The notes under the pieces: model-generated
The model's database searches: none
Told to the model about the DNA's origin: nothing
What the model saw: the letters and a program-made list of their open reading frames with translations, nothing else
Shown: piece by piece, positions 31,173 to 40,450 of the stretch
Layout of the letters: the number at the start of each line of letters is the position of its first letter
Position numbering within the stretch: position 1 is the first letter of the stretch
NCBI GenBank assembly: GCA_012517965.1
Contig: JAAYTZ010000060.1
Coordinates: 1 to 64,000 of the forward strand
Source of the DNA: Propionibacterium sp.
GTDB taxonomy: Bacteria; Actinomycetota; Actinomycetes; Propionibacteriales; Propionibacteriaceae
Reading direction: 5' to 3'
DNA: 64,000 bases
Program-made: the position numbers and the translations under genes

Positions 31173-31262
31173 ATCAGTCGGACGCCGCCCTGAAGGGTCC
31201 GGTCGCGGCCGGTGGGCCGCCGTGAGAAGATACCTCGTCTCATCCGACGCCGCCCGAGGTAG

Positions 31263-33101
31263 ATGAATTTGAGCTCTTCGCAGCCCGGTCACACCGACCC
31301 CGACCGCATCCGGAACTTCTGCATCATCGCGCACATCGACCACGGCAAGTCCACCCTGGCCGACCGCATGCTGCAGCTCACCGGCGTCGTCGACGAGCGC
31401 TCGATGCGCGCGCAGTACCTCGACCGCATGGACATCGAGCGCGAGCGCGGCATCACCATCAAGAGTCAGGCGGTCCGCCTGCCGTGGCGGGTGGGGGAGC
31501 GCGACCTGGTCCTCAACATGATCGACACCCCCGGGCACGTCGACTTCACCTACGAGGTGTCGCGGTCGCTGGCGGCCTGCGAGGGGGCGATCCTGCTGGT
31601 GGACGCCGCCCAGGGCATCGAGGCGCAGACGCTCGCGAACCTGTACCTGGCGATGGGGGCCGACCTGCACATCATCCCGGTGCTGAACAAGATCGACCTG
31701 CCCAGCGCCCAGCCCGACAAGTACGCCGCCGAGCTCGCGCACCTGGTCGGGTGCGAGCCCGAGGACGTGTTCCGGGTCAGCGCCAAGACCGGCGAGGGCG
31801 TCCGCGAGCTGCTGGACGCGATCGTCGCCAAGATCCCCGCGCCGACCGGTGACCCGGCGGCACCGGCCCGGGCGCTGATCTTCGATTCCGTCTACGACAC
31901 CTACCGGGGCGTGGTCACGTACGTGCGCGTGGTGGACGGCCAGCTCCGGCACCGCGAGCGGATCCTCATGATGAGCACCAAGGCCACCCATGAGGTGCTC
32001 GAGATCGGTGTCATCAGCCCCGAGCCGGTCGAGTCACGGGGCCTGGGCGTCGGCGAGGTCGGCTACCTGATCACGGGCGTGAAGGACGTGCGGCAGAGCC
32101 GCGTCGGTGACACGGTCACGCTCGCAGCCAAGCCCGCCGCGAAGGCCCTGGCCGGCTACCGGCATCCGCGCCCGATGGTCTACGCCGGCATCTATCCGAT
32201 CGATGGCGCCGACTTCCCCGAGCTGCGCGAGGCGCTGGAGAAGCTGCAACTCAACGACGCCGCCCTCACCTTCGAGCCCGAGACCTCGGGGGCGCTGGGC
32301 TTCGGTTTCCGGGTCGGCTTCCTCGGGCTGCTTCACATGGAGATCGTCCGGGAGCGGCTCGAACGGGAGTTCCGGCTCGACCTGATCTCGACCGCCCCGA
32401 ACGTCGTGTACCGGGTGGTCATGGAGGACGGCACGGAGCACACCGTGACCAACCCCAGCGAGTACCCCGAGGGGAAGGTCGCCGAGGTCTGGGAGCCGGT
32501 GGTCAGGGCGACGATCCTCACCCCCACCGACTTCATCGGGACGGTGATGGAGCTGTGCCAGAGCCGGCGCGGCATGCAGACCGGCATGGATTACCTGTCC
32601 GAGGACCGCGTCGAGATCCGGTACACCCTGCCGCTGGCCGAGATCGTCTTCGACTTCTTCGACGCGCTGAAGTCTCGCACCAAGGGCTACGCCAGCCTCG
32701 ACTACGACGAGGCCGGCGAGCAGGCGTCCGAGCTGGTCAAGGTCGACATCCTGCTGCACGGCGAACCGGTGGACGCCTTCAGTTCGATCGTCCACAAGGA
32801 CGCCGCCTACGCCTACGGGCTGGCGATGGCCAAGAAGCTCAAGGAACTGATCCCGCGCCAGCAGTTCGAGGTGCCGATCCAGGCCGCCATCGGGGCGCGG
32901 GTCATCGCCCGCGAAACCGTCCGGGCGATGCGCAAGGATGTGCTCGCGAAGTGCTACGGCGGCGACATCACCCGCAAGCGCAAGCTGCTGGAGAAGCAGA
33001 AGGAGGGCAAGAAGCGGATGAAGATGGTTGGCCGCGTCGAGGTACCCCAGGAGGCGTTCGTGGCCGCCCTCTCCACCGGTGAAGCCCGGGAGACCAAGTA
33101 G
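31263..33101 (+). CDS. lepA: Elongation factor 4 (back-translocating GTPase)
   Basis: 612 residues. Ribosomal GTPase that can reverse or remodel translocated ribosomes. The G1 motif AHIDHGKST is followed by the switch sequence [12 protein letters not shown]3 DTPGHVDF and G4 NKID. The C-terminal LepA-specific domain is complete ([23 protein letters not shown], followed by [12 protein letters not shown]). The length is standard. The stop codon is 16 bp before the start of the DsbA-like gene, so the two could share a transcript. Confidence 0.97.
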   Translation: MNLSSSQPGHTDPDRIRNFCIIAHIDHGKSTLADRMLQLTGVVDERSMRAQYLDRMDIERERGITIKSQAVRLPWRVGERDLVLNMIDTPGHVDFTYEVSRSLAACEGAILLVDAAQGIEAQTLANLYLAMGADLHIIPVLNKIDLPSAQPDKYAAELAHLVGCEPEDVFRVSAKTGEGVRELLDAIVAKIPAPTGDPAAPARALIFDSVYDTYRGVVTYVRVVDGQLRHRERILMMSTKATHEVLEIGVISPEPVESRGLGVGEVGYLITGVKDVRQSRVGDTVTLAAKPAAKALAGYRHPRPMVYAGIYPIDGADFPELREALEKLQLNDAALTFEPETSGALGFGFRVGFLGLLHMEIVRERLEREFRLDLISTAPNVVYRVVMEDGTEHTVTNPSEYPEGKVAEVWEPVVRATILTPTDFIGTVMELCQSRRGMQTGMDYLSEDRVEIRYTLPLAEIVFDFFDALKSRTKGYASLDYDEAGEQASELVKVDILLHGEPVDAFSSIVHKDAAYAYGLAMAKKLKELIPRQQFEVPIQAAIGARVIARETVRAMRKDVLAKCYGGDITRKRKLLEKQKEGKKRMKMVGRVEVPQEAFVAALSTGEARETK

Positions 33102-33117
33102 AAGCGAAGGGATCACC

Positions 33118-33912
33118 ATGACCGCACCGCAGCCACGCCCGGGCTCGGAGTCGCCCGCCGCCGCGATCGAGAGGCTGGAGCGGCGCTTGGGCGTCGTGCG
33201 CGCGCTGGCCGCCGTGGCGGCGGCGCTGGGGCTGGTGGCGGTGGCGCTCGCCGCGTTCGCGCTCGCGCGGCCCACCCCGGTCGCCCCCCAGCCCACCGCG
33301 TCGGCGACCGCCACGGTGGCCCCCACGACCCTGCAGATGATCAGGACGGGCAAGCCCGCGGACGCCGGGGTGGCGCCCAGCGGCGCCATCGTGCTGGGGG
33401 CGCCCGGGAAGGGGTACCCGGTGCTCGACATCTACGAGGACTTCCAGTGCCCGGCCTGCGCCAGCGTCGAAAGGACCTTCGGGCCCCAGGTGGACGCGCT
33501 GCTGGCCGACGGCCGCATCGAGGTGCGGTACCACATGATGTCGTTCCTGGACGGCATGCTCCGCAACGACTCCTCGGTGCGCGCCGCGGCCGGCGGCTTC
33601 TGCGCCCATGAGCAGGGCAAGTTCGCGGCGTGGCACGGCACGTTGTTCGCGAACCACCCCCAGACCGAGGGGGACGGCTGGACCGACGCACAACTCGCCG
33701 ACTTCGCGAAGGCTGCCGGGCTCGACGTGACCGCCTGGTCGTCGTGCGTCGCCTCGAACAAGTACGCCCAGCAGGTCACCGACGCGAACGAACTATCCCT
33801 GGCGGGCGGGGTCAACGCCACCCCGACGTACAAGCTCAACGGCACCAAGCTCGACCTTCAGAAGGTCGTCAACCTCGGCGGGCTCGGCAAGGTCGTGGAC
33901 GCCAACCGCTGA
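33118..33912 (+). CDS. Membrane-anchored DsbA-like thiol-disulfide protein
   Basis: 264 residues from the ATG at 33118 (GAAGGG upstream). One N-terminal membrane helix (ALAAVAAALGLVAVALAAFAL, residues about 25-45) anchors a thioredoxin-fold domain of the Thioredoxin_4/DsbA class. The active site is CPAC (Cys111, Cys114) in DIYEDFQCPACASVERTF, and the cis-Pro loop is GVNATPTYKLNG. Two further cysteines (GGFCAHEQ, WSSCVAS) are visible. Such proteins introduce or shuffle disulfides in exported proteins. Partner VKOR/DsbB is not in the window. Confidence 0.88.
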   Translation: MTAPQPRPGSESPAAAIERLERRLGVVRALAAVAAALGLVAVALAAFALARPTPVAPQPTASATATVAPTTLQMIRTGKPADAGVAPSGAIVLGAPGKGYPVLDIYEDFQCPACASVERTFGPQVDALLADGRIEVRYHMMSFLDGMLRNDSSVRAAAGGFCAHEQGKFAAWHGTLFANHPQTEGDGWTDAQLADFAKAAGLDVTAWSSCVASNKYAQQVTDANELSLAGGVNATPTYKLNGTKLDLQKVVNLGGLGKVVDANR

Positions 33913-33915
33913 GCG

Positions 33916-34533
33916 CTACCGGACGGGCGCCGTCCGCCGGCGGCGTTCGGCGGTGCGGTGCAGCAGCCACGCCGCCAGGACGCCTCCGGCCGCGCCGCCC
34001 AGGTGCCCCTGCCACGACACGTGCGCGGAGGTCGGCAGGACACCCCACAGGATGCCGCCGTACACGGCGAACACCGCCACGGCGAGCAGGATCTGGCGGG
34101 CGTCGCGGCTGAACAGGCCGCGGCTCAGCAGGTAGGTCAGCCAGCCGAAGACCAGACCGGACGCGCCGATCGTCACCGAGTCCGGCGGCGACAACAGCCA
34201 GACCGTAGCCCCGGACGCCGTGACCGCGGTGAACGTCGACACCACCCAGCGCTTCAGGCTGGACAGCAGGATGACGGTCCCGAGCAGGAAGAACGGCGCC
34301 GAGTTGCCGATCAGGTGCCCCCAGTCGTCGTGAAGGAGGGGGGCCGTGTAGATCTGCGGCAGTTCGGCCGGGTCGCGCGGGCTGACGCCGAACTGCTCCA
34401 ACGCCGACCCGGTCACGGTGTCGACCAACTCCAGCGCCCACAGGAAAGCCAGGAGCACCCCCATGACCAGCGCGGCGGCCGGCAGCGTGAAGCGTTCGCC
34501 GCGGCGGGGCAGGGCCGGGAGTTCGATCCTCAT
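33916..34533 (-). CDS. Rhomboid family intramembrane serine protease
   Basis: 205 residues from the ATG at 34533 (upstream in-frame starts lack support). Six hydrophobic helices. The rhomboid core is intact: DDWGHLIGNSAPFFLLG, catalytic Ser125 in TIGASGLVFGW, and His177 in SWQGHLGGAAGG. It cleaves transmembrane helices of client proteins; substrates are unknown. It is convergent with the DsbA-like gene, with 3 bp between the stop codons, and divergent from the phosphorylase at 34583. Confidence 0.9.
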   Translation of the reverse strand: MRIELPALPRRGERFTLPAAALVMGVLLAFLWALELVDTVTGSALEQFGVSPRDPAELPQIYTAPLLHDDWGHLIGNSAPFFLLGTVILLSSLKRWVVSTFTAVTASGATVWLLSPPDSVTIGASGLVFGWLTYLLSRGLFSRDARQILLAVAVFAVYGGILWGVLPTSAHVSWQGHLGGAAGGVLAAWLLHRTAERRRRTAPVR

Positions 34534-34569
34534 GCGGCCAGTGTGCCAGGGGCCCCGGAGGGGCCCGGC

Positions 34570-34575
34570 TAGCAT
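34570..34575 (+). promoter_or_regulatory. -10 box of the MTAP-type gene, leaderless type
   Basis: TAGCAT followed by 7 nt and the ATG at 34583. It decides the start: the ATG at 34574 lies inside the -10 box and would not be transcribed. Confidence 0.5.
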
Positions 34576-34582
34576 GCGGGGC

Positions 34583-35395
34583 ATGCGTGCGGACATCGGC
34601 ATCATCGGCGGCTCAGGGTTCTACTCGTTCTTCTCCGAGGCGGAGCGCGTCGAGGTGACGACCCCGTTCGGGGCGCCGACGGCCCCGCTGACGATCGGTG
34701 AGGTGTCCGGGCGGCGGGTGGCGTTCCTGCCCCGGCACGGCGAGCACCACCAGTTCCCGCCGCACCGGGTGAACTACCGGGCCAACCTCTGGGCGCTGCG
34801 GTCGGTCGGCGTCCGCCAGGTGCTGGCCCCCTGCGCGGTGGGGTCGCTCCAGGCCCGGCTCGGGCCCGGCGCGTTCGTCGTGCCCGACCAGGTCGTCGAC
34901 CGCACGTGGGGGCGTCCGCACACCGTCTACGGCGAGGTGGGGCCCGTGGTCCACGTGGGAATGGCGGACCCCTACTGCCCCAACGGGCGGGCCGCGCTGC
35001 TGGCGTCGGCGTCCGGGGACACCCCGCTGGTCGACGGCGGGACCCTCGTGGTGATCAACGGGCCGCGCTTCTCGACGCGCGCGGAGTCGCGCTGGCACTC
35101 CGCCGCCGGCTGGTCGGTCGTCGGCATGACCGGGATGCCCGAGGCGGCCATCGCGCGCGAGCTGGCGATGTGCTACTCGACCGTGTGTTGCGTCACCGAC
35201 GCCGACGCCGGCCTCGAGGGTGAGGAGGGCGTCACCCACCTCGACGTGCTGCAGGTGTTCGCCGACAACATCGAGCGGCTGAAGGCGCTGCTGCTGCGCA
35301 CGGTCGCGGCGCTGCCGGACGCCGAGGCGTCCGGGGCCTGCTCCTGCCGGCACGCTCTGGACGGGCTGACGCTCCCGTTCACCCTGCCCGGATGA
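34583..35395 (+). CDS. 5'-methylthioadenosine/purine nucleoside phosphorylase
   Basis: 270 residues. Splits methylthioadenosine or a purine nucleoside with phosphate to the free base and a (methylthio)ribose-1-phosphate. The N-terminal IGIIGGSGFYSF, FLPRHGEHHQFPPHRVNYRANLWALRSVGV and the signature VVINGPRFSTRAESRWH...VVGMTGMPEAAIARELAMCYSTVCCVTDADAG are those of the MTAP branch of PNP family 2. The C-terminus contains a short CSCRHAL motif. Whether it prefers MTA or inosine/guanosine cannot be told by eye. The stop codon overlaps hemW by 4 bp. Confidence 0.88.
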   Translation: MRADIGIIGGSGFYSFFSEAERVEVTTPFGAPTAPLTIGEVSGRRVAFLPRHGEHHQFPPHRVNYRANLWALRSVGVRQVLAPCAVGSLQARLGPGAFVVPDQVVDRTWGRPHTVYGEVGPVVHVGMADPYCPNGRAALLASASGDTPLVDGGTLVVINGPRFSTRAESRWHSAAGWSVVGMTGMPEAAIARELAMCYSTVCCVTDADAGLEGEEGVTHLDVLQVFADNIERLKALLLRTVAALPDAEASGACSCRHALDGLTLPFTLPG

Positions 35396-36606
35396 GCCCG
35401 TCCGCCCTGCCCGACGGCGACCCGGCCCCTCCGGACGGCGCGTTGCCGGCGGCGGCGCTCGCCGAACTGCCCGGTCGGGGCCTCGGCGCCTACGTGCACG
35501 TGCCGTTCTGCGCGTCCCGGTGCGGCTACTGCGACTTCAACACCTACTCCGCCGCCGATCTCGGCGGCGCCCCCGGAACCTCGCGGGCCGACTACCTCGA
35601 CGCCGTGGCGGCCGAGATCGGCCTCGCCCGCCGGGTGCTCGGGGACGCGGGCCCGTTGACGACGGTGTTCGTCGGGGGTGGGACGCCGACGCTGCTGGCC
35701 GCCGCCGAGTTGGGGGGCCTGCTCGGCCGCCTTCGCGACGCCTTCGGCCTGGCCCCGGACGCCGAGGTCACCACCGAGGCCAACCCCGACTCGGTGACGC
35801 CCGAGTCGCTGGCCGCCCTGGTGGCGGCCGGGTTCGACCGCATCTCGTTCGGGTTGCAGTCGGCGGTGCCGCACGTCCTGGCCGTCCTGGAGCGCACCCA
35901 CACGCCCGGCCGGGCCCTGGCCGCGGTGACGTGGGCGCGGGCGGCGGGCTTCCGCTCGGTCTCGCTCGACCTGATCTACGGGACGCCGGGGGAGTCCCTG
36001 GCCGACTGGCGGCGCACCCTGGACGCCGCCCTGGGCGCCGGCCCCGACCATGTCTCGGCGTACTCGCTGATCGTCGAGGAGGGGACGCCGCTGGCCCGCC
36101 GGATCCGCCGCGGCGAGCTGCCCGCGCCCGACGAGGACCTGCACGCCGACTTCTACGAGGCCGCCGACGAGGCGCTGACCGCGGCCGGCTACGGCTGGTA
36201 CGAGGTGTCGAACTGGGCGCGGCCCGGGCACGAGTGCCGGCACAACCTGGCCTACTGGACCGGCGAGCCCTGGTGGGGCTTCGGGCCGGGCGCCCACGGG
36301 CACGTGGGCGGCGTGCGCTGGTGGAACGTCAAGCACCCGCGGCGCTACTCCGAACTGCTGGCGGCCGGGCGGGCGCCGGCGGCCGGCCGGGAGACCCTCA
36401 CGGCGTCCGAGCGCCGCGTCGAGCGGGTGCTGCTGGAGGTGCGCCTCCGCGCGGGCCTGCCCCTGGACGTGCTGACGGACGCCGAACAGGCGCGAGTACC
36501 GACACTGGTCGCCGACGGCCTCGCGGTGGCCGACCACGGCCGCCTCACGCTCACCCGGCGCGGACGCCTGCTCGCCGACGCGGTCATCCGCGACCTGCTG
36601 GACTGA
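35392..36606 (+). CDS. hemW: Radical SAM heme chaperone HemW
   Basis: 404 residues. The radical SAM cluster motif is CASRCGYC (Cys40, Cys44, Cys47) with the following Phe (CDF). This lone CxxxCxxC, without the extra N-terminal cysteine of true HemN, marks the HemW chaperone rather than coproporphyrinogen dehydrogenase. The TIM-barrel motifs VFVGGGTPTLL, TTEANPDSVTPESL and RISFGLQS are intact, as is the C-terminal domain with HNLAYWTGEPWWGFGPGAHG. It binds heme and passes it to respiratory enzymes. ATGA overlap with the preceding phosphorylase gene. Confidence 0.9.
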   Translation: MSPSALPDGDPAPPDGALPAAALAELPGRGLGAYVHVPFCASRCGYCDFNTYSAADLGGAPGTSRADYLDAVAAEIGLARRVLGDAGPLTTVFVGGGTPTLLAAAELGGLLGRLRDAFGLAPDAEVTTEANPDSVTPESLAALVAAGFDRISFGLQSAVPHVLAVLERTHTPGRALAAVTWARAAGFRSVSLDLIYGTPGESLADWRRTLDAALGAGPDHVSAYSLIVEEGTPLARRIRRGELPAPDEDLHADFYEAADEALTAAGYGWYEVSNWARPGHECRHNLAYWTGEPWWGFGPGAHGHVGGVRWWNVKHPRRYSELLAAGRAPAAGRETLTASERRVERVLLEVRLRAGLPLDVLTDAEQARVPTLVADGLAVADHGRLTLTRRGRLLADAVIRDLLD

Positions 36607-36708
36607 TCGGTGGTCGCGATCGTCGGGGGTGGCCCGTCTCGTCGCCGACCGGACGCCGTGGCCCGCCGTGGCCCCCGGGTGGCGCCTGTTGTTGTCGGCG
36701 ACCTCGTC

Positions 36709-36714
36709 TAAGGT
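36709..36714 (+). promoter_or_regulatory. -10 box of the DUF3097 gene, leaderless type
   Basis: TAAGGT, 6 nt before the GTG at 36721. A TTG-rich stretch (ttgttgtcgg) lies about 17-20 bp upstream and may supply the -35. No ribosome binding site. Confidence 0.5.
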
Positions 36715-36720
36715 GCCAGC

Positions 36721-37581
36721 GTGAATCGTTACGCGGGCGACGTGCTGGGTCGGGGCTGGCAGCAGGCCGGACGCCGCACAGCCGTGCCGACCCCCGTCGA
36801 GCGGGACCTGGTGCTCGAGGAGCCCACCTCCGGCTTCGTCGGCGCCGTCGTCGGCTGGGAGAACGGGTTGGTGGTGCTGGAGGACCGCCGGGGCAAGCGG
36901 CGTTCGTTCCCGTTCGGCCCCAACTTCTGGCTCGACGGCGCACCGGTCGACCTGAGGCCACCCGTCCGGGCGCGGACCGCCCGCGACGCCGCCCAGCAGT
37001 ACAACCGGACGCACACGGCGTCCGGCTCGCGGATCGGCCCGGCCGAGGCGGCCCGGGTCGCCCTGCCGAGTCGCCTCTACGTCGAGGGCCGCCACGACGC
37101 CGAACTCGTCGAGAAGGTCTGGGGCGCCGACCTGCGCCACGTCGGCGTGGTCGTCGAATACCTCGGCGGCATCGACGACCTGCCCGCCATCGTGGCGGAG
37201 TTCGCCCCCGAGCGGGGCCGCCGCCTCGGCGTCCTGGTCGACCACCTGGTGCCCGGCACCAAGGAGGCGCGGATCGCCGAGCGGGTCACCGGCGCGCACG
37301 TCCTGGTCACGGGGCACTCCTACGTCGACGTGTGGGCCACCGTGAAGCCGGAACGACTCGGCCTGCGTGCCTGGCCGGACGTTCCCCGCGGCCAGGACTG
37401 GAAGAAGGGCGTGTGCGCCGCCCTCGGCTGGCCCCACGCCACGCAGGCCGACATCGCCCGCGCCTGGCAGCACATCCTGCGGCAGGTGACGAGCTGGCGC
37501 GACCTCGACCAGCGCCTCCTGACCGAGGTCGAGCGGCTCATCGACTTCGTCACCGAGGACCACCTCGACCGGGAGTCCTGA
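36721..37581 (+). CDS. DUF3097 family protein
   Basis: 286 residues. The conserved actinobacterial DUF3097 family; role unknown. Highlights are SGFVGAVVGWENGLVVLEDRRGKRRSFPFGPNFWLDGAPVDL, then LYVEGRHDAELVEKVWGADLRHVGVVVEYLGGIDDLPAIV, which has the appearance of a TOPRIM-like core (glutamate in the first strand, VLVDHLVPGTKE later), and ITGHSYVDVWATVKP-like text. A nucleic-acid-related role is therefore conceivable but is only inference. The GTG start is probably leaderless. The IMPase-family gene begins 1 bp after its stop codon. Confidence 0.85.
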   Translation: MNRYAGDVLGRGWQQAGRRTAVPTPVERDLVLEEPTSGFVGAVVGWENGLVVLEDRRGKRRSFPFGPNFWLDGAPVDLRPPVRARTARDAAQQYNRTHTASGSRIGPAEAARVALPSRLYVEGRHDAELVEKVWGADLRHVGVVVEYLGGIDDLPAIVAEFAPERGRRLGVLVDHLVPGTKEARIAERVTGAHVLVTGHSYVDVWATVKPERLGLRAWPDVPRGQDWKKGVCAALGWPHATQADIARAWQHILRQVTSWRDLDQRLLTEVERLIDFVTEDHLDRES

Positions 37582-37582
37582 G

Positions 37583-38368
37583 GTGCGGACGGACGCCGTC
37601 ACCGATCTCATCCGCGACGTCGCCGCCCGGCTGATCCTGCCCCGGTTCGGTCACCTGCGCCCCGATCAGGTGGTCGCCAAGGCGCCCGGGGACCTCGTCA
37701 CGGTGGCCGACCGCGAGGCCGAACTGGAGCTGGCGCGCGTCCTGGCCGCCCACCACCCCGGGGCGCTGATCGTCGGGGAGGAGGCGGCCTTCGCCGACCC
37801 GCGGCTCGTCGCGGACGTGCCGGACGCCGAGCAGGCCTGGCTCATCGACCCGCTGGACGGCACGGCCAATTTCGCCGGCGGGCGGCCCGACTTCGGGGTG
37901 ATGGTGGCCGAGGTGCGCAACGGCGAGGTCGTCCGGGGCTGGATCTGGCAGCCGGTTCACCGCCGGTTGTTGGTCGCCGAGCACGGCGCGGGCGTCGAGT
38001 GCGACGGCGTTTCCCTGCCGCGCCTGCCCGACCCGCAGGACCCGATCCGGGGTGCCGTCCCGCGGCGGCTGCGCCGCGAGCCCGTGCCCGGGTTCGACCT
38101 CCGGTCCTCCTCGCACAGCTGCGCGGTCGACTACCCCGCCCTGCTGCTGGGCGACCTGGACCTCGTCGCCTTCCGGCACACCCAGGCGTGGGATCACGCC
38201 GCGGGCGTCCTGATGGTGACCGAGCTGGGGGGGTTCGCCGCGGCTCATCCGGGCATCCCCTGGCGGCCCGGCGTCCGGGGCCCCGTGCTGCTGTCGGCCT
38301 CGTCGGCCGAGCTTTGGCGGCACGCGGACGCCGCGCTCGTCACCGAGCGCGTCCTGGCGGGCGGCTGA
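37583..38368 (+). CDS. Inositol monophosphatase family phosphatase
   Basis: 261 residues. Mg2+-dependent phosphatase fold: metal-site Glu in IVGEEA, the DPLDGTANF signature, and the C-terminal WDHAAG motif are present, so the active site is complete. Members dephosphorylate myo-inositol-1-phosphate, histidinol-phosphate, fructose-1,6-bisphosphate or PAP; the sequence does not decide between them. Spacing to DUF3097 (1 bp) implies translation coupling. The DeoR-type gene that follows has its own promoter. Confidence 0.87.
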   Translation: MRTDAVTDLIRDVAARLILPRFGHLRPDQVVAKAPGDLVTVADREAELELARVLAAHHPGALIVGEEAAFADPRLVADVPDAEQAWLIDPLDGTANFAGGRPDFGVMVAEVRNGEVVRGWIWQPVHRRLLVAEHGAGVECDGVSLPRLPDPQDPIRGAVPRRLRREPVPGFDLRSSSHSCAVDYPALLLGDLDLVAFRHTQAWDHAAGVLMVTELGGFAAAHPGIPWRPGVRGPVLLSASSAELWRHADAALVTERVLAGG

Positions 38369-38410
38369 CGAGACCCGAAGACTCCCGGTCACACTCCCAC
38401 GTCCGGTTGG

Positions 38411-38439
38411 TTACGAGTGTGTGGGTCTGTTGATAGGTT
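38411..38439 (+). promoter_or_regulatory. Promoter of the DeoR-type regulator gene
   Basis: TTACGA (38411-38416), a 17-nt spacer, and TAGGTT (38434-38439), 5 nt before the ATG at 38445. The layout predicts a leaderless transcript. Confidence 0.45.
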
Positions 38440-38444
38440 GGCGC

Positions 38445-39239
38445 ATGGCCAAGGACGCTCGAGTCGACGACGCGAAGCTCTACCCGCAGGAACGACACGC
38501 CCGAATCCTGGAACTGGTCGCGACCAGGGGCCGCGTCGAGGTCACGACGCTGGCCGAGGAACTCGACGTCACCACCGAAACCATCCGCCGCGACCTGACC
38601 AAGCTCGTCCGGCAGGGGCTCGTGCGCCGGGTCCACGGCGGGGCGATCCACGTCGAGCGGCTGGGCTACGAGCCGACGCTCAGCGTGCGGGGCGAGCGGT
38701 TCGCCGCCGAGAAGGAGCGGATCGCGCGAGCCGCCCGCGATCTGCTTCCCGACGGGGGGTCGGTGCTGCTCGACGCCGGGACGACCACGATGGCGCTGGC
38801 CCGGCTGCTGCCGCAGGACCGGGCCCTGACGGTGGTGACCAACTCGATCCCGGCGGCCACGCTGCTCGCCACCATGCCCAAGGTCGACTTCTACCTCCTC
38901 GGCGGTCGCGTCCGGAGCCGCACCGCGGCGGCGGTCGGGCGGTGGGCGTCCGCGGCCCTGGCCGATCTGGCCATCGACGTCGCGTTCATCGGCACCAACG
39001 GCCTCACCGTGGAGCACGGCCTGACGACCCCCAACCTCGACGAGGCCAACACCAAGGCCGCCATGATCGCCGCGTCGCGGCGGGTCGTCCTGTTGAGCGA
39101 CCACTCCAAGGTCGGTGCCGTGCAGTTCTGCAAGTTCGGCGACATCGCCCAGTTGGACGCGATCGTCACCGACACGGGTCTGGACGAGGAGACCGCCGAG
39201 CGGCTCGCGCAGCGCGGCCCGGACGTCCTCCGGGTCTGA
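38445..39239 (+). CDS. DeoR/GlpR family transcriptional regulator
   Basis: 264 residues from the ATG at 38445. The N-terminal winged helix-turn-helix (ERHARILELVATRGRVEVTTLAEELDVTTETIRRDLTKLVRQGLVRRVHGGAI) is diagnostic of DeoR. The C-terminal sensor is a sugar-phosphate isomerase-like fold with LLDAGTTTMALARLL, VTNSIPAATLLA, LLGGRVR and DVAFIGTNGL, which normally binds a phosphorylated sugar. The target genes are not adjacent: upstream is an IMPase-family gene and downstream a holin-like gene. A hairpin follows the stop codon. Confidence 0.9.
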   Translation: MAKDARVDDAKLYPQERHARILELVATRGRVEVTTLAEELDVTTETIRRDLTKLVRQGLVRRVHGGAIHVERLGYEPTLSVRGERFAAEKERIARAARDLLPDGGSVLLDAGTTTMALARLLPQDRALTVVTNSIPAATLLATMPKVDFYLLGGRVRSRTAAAVGRWASAALADLAIDVAFIGTNGLTVEHGLTTPNLDEANTKAAMIAASRRVVLLSDHSKVGAVQFCKFGDIAQLDAIVTDTGLDEETAERLAQRGPDVLRV

Positions 39240-39240
39240 G

Positions 39241-39266
39241 CGTCCCCGCGGGCCGCCTGCGGGACG
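39241..39266 (+). terminator. Hairpin terminator after the DeoR-type gene
   Basis: CGTCCC-(c)-GC pairs with GC-GGGACG (8 bp with one bulged C) around a 9-nt loop, beginning 2 bp after the stop codon. Confidence 0.6.
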
Positions 39267-39318
39267 GGCCGGGGGTCTCCACGATGGCGGGCGGGGCCGG
39301 ATCGGGGAGGATGCTGCC

Positions 39319-39702
39319 ATGAAGTTGGTGCTCCGCGTCATCGCCACCGCCGTCGCCGTGGCGGTGGCCGCCTTCGTCGTGCCGGGCGTGTCGGTGCAGG
39401 GGCCCACCCCCTCGGCACGTCTCCTGACGCTGATCGTGGTCGCCGCGGTGATCGGCCTCATCAACGCGTTCGTCAAGCCCCTCGTGGTCGGCCTGTCGAG
39501 CTGCCTGATCCTGTTGACGTTCGGGCTGTTCCTGCTGGTGGTCAACGCCTTGATGCTCATGTTGGCCGCCTGGGTCGCGCAGAGCCTCGGCTTCGGCTTC
39601 TTCGTCAGCGGGTTCTGGGCCGCCCTCATCGCCTCGCTGATCGTCAGCCTCGTCAGCGGCATCATGAACGGCCTCCTGGGCACCGACCGCCGGGAGGCCT
39701 GA
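39319..39702 (+). CDS. Phage-holin-family-like membrane protein (YvlD/Phage_holin_4_2 type)
   Basis: 127 residues from the ATG at 39319 with GGGGAGG 8 nt upstream. Four hydrophobic helices: LVLRVIATAVAVAVAAFVVPGV, LLTLIVVAAVIGLINAFV, LILLTFGLFLLVVNALMLMLAAWVA and FFVSGFWAALIASLIVSLVSGIMNGLL. The INAFVKPLV segment after helix 2 and the four-helix layout are those of the widespread bacterial family named after phage holins; chromosomal members are not lysis proteins and their role is unclear. No phage genes are near. Confidence 0.85.
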   Translation: MKLVLRVIATAVAVAVAAFVVPGVSVQGPTPSARLLTLIVVAAVIGLINAFVKPLVVGLSSCLILLTFGLFLLVVNALMLMLAAWVAQSLGFGFFVSGFWAALIASLIVSLVSGIMNGLLGTDRREA

Positions 39703-39724
39703 GCCGGACGCCGCCGGGCCGGCT
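39702..39724. terminator. Possible hairpin between convergent genes
   Basis: AGCCGG-N11-CCGGCT, a perfect 6-bp stem spanning the stop codons of the holin-like gene (39702) and the convergent MBL hydrolase gene (39723). Position suggests a shared terminator; no T-tract. Confidence 0.4.
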
Positions 39725-40403
39725 ACGGCGCCGCGGCCGCGAGCCACGCCCGCTGGGCGGCCACGAAGGCCCGATCGACCGGACGCCCGTGGCCCGGCAC
39801 CACGGTGGTCGCCGGCCCGCAGCGCCGGAGCAGGCGATCCAAAGCCCGGAGCCAGCCCGGCAGCGAGGTGTCCAGCTCGATCGACGGCGGCCCGGCCTCC
39901 TCGACGAGGTCGCCGGCGAACACCAGGTCGGCGTCCGGCACGATCACGACGCTGTCGCCCGGGGTGTGCGCCGGGCCGAGGTGGGTGATCCCGACCGGTC
40001 GGCCGCCCAGGTCGAGGGCCGCCCTGCGGCGGAACGCGCGGCCGGGCCGGGCGAGGTCGGCCCGGCTCAGGCCCATCTCGGCCAGTTCCCGCGCCAGCCC
40101 CGCGTGCCGCAGGACCGAGCCGGGGATGCTCCGGTGCCCGTAGGTGGCGACGTCGGCGAAGGCGGCGAGCCCGAACAGGTGGTCGTAGTGGTGGTGGGTC
40201 ACGACTGCGGCCACCACCGGAACGCCGGCGGTCGCCTCGGCGGCCGCCCGGATCGCGCGCCCCTGGCTGGGGCACGACCCGGTGTCGACCACGAGGCACC
40301 CCGTGCCACCCGCGACCAGCCCGACCGTGACGGACGCCGGCTCGGCCCGCGCCCACCACACCCGGTCGCCGAGCGGCGCGAACCCGGTGAGGCTGACGTC
40401 CAT
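39723..40403 (-). CDS. MBL-fold metallo-hydrolase
   Basis: 226 residues. Metallo-beta-lactamase fold with the metal motif THHHYDH (HxHxDH type), then [27 protein letters not shown] and a C-terminal [10 protein letters not shown]. The site is complete for two zinc ions. The overall look is that of broad MBL hydrolases related to glyoxalase II or lactonases; no substrate can be named. Divergent from hrcA across 113 bp that includes the CIRCE element. Confidence 0.86.
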   Translation of the reverse strand: MDVSLTGFAPLGDRVWWARAEPASVTVGLVAGGTGCLVVDTGSCPSQGRAIRAAAEATAGVPVVAAVVTHHHYDHLFGLAAFADVATYGHRSIPGSVLRHAGLARELAEMGLSRADLARPGRAFRRRAALDLGGRPVGITHLGPAHTPGDSVVIVPDADLVFAGDLVEEAGPPSIELDTSLPGWLRALDRLLRRCGPATTVVPGHGRPVDRAFVAAQRAWLAAAAP

Positions 40404-40450
40404 GCCGCCACCCTAGCCCGGTGGCCGACCCACCCCCCGCACGGGGTAAG

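Noticed and set aside
39319-39702. Prophage holin
   Set aside because: The protein belongs to a family named after holins, but it lies among chromosomal genes with no phage genes nearby.
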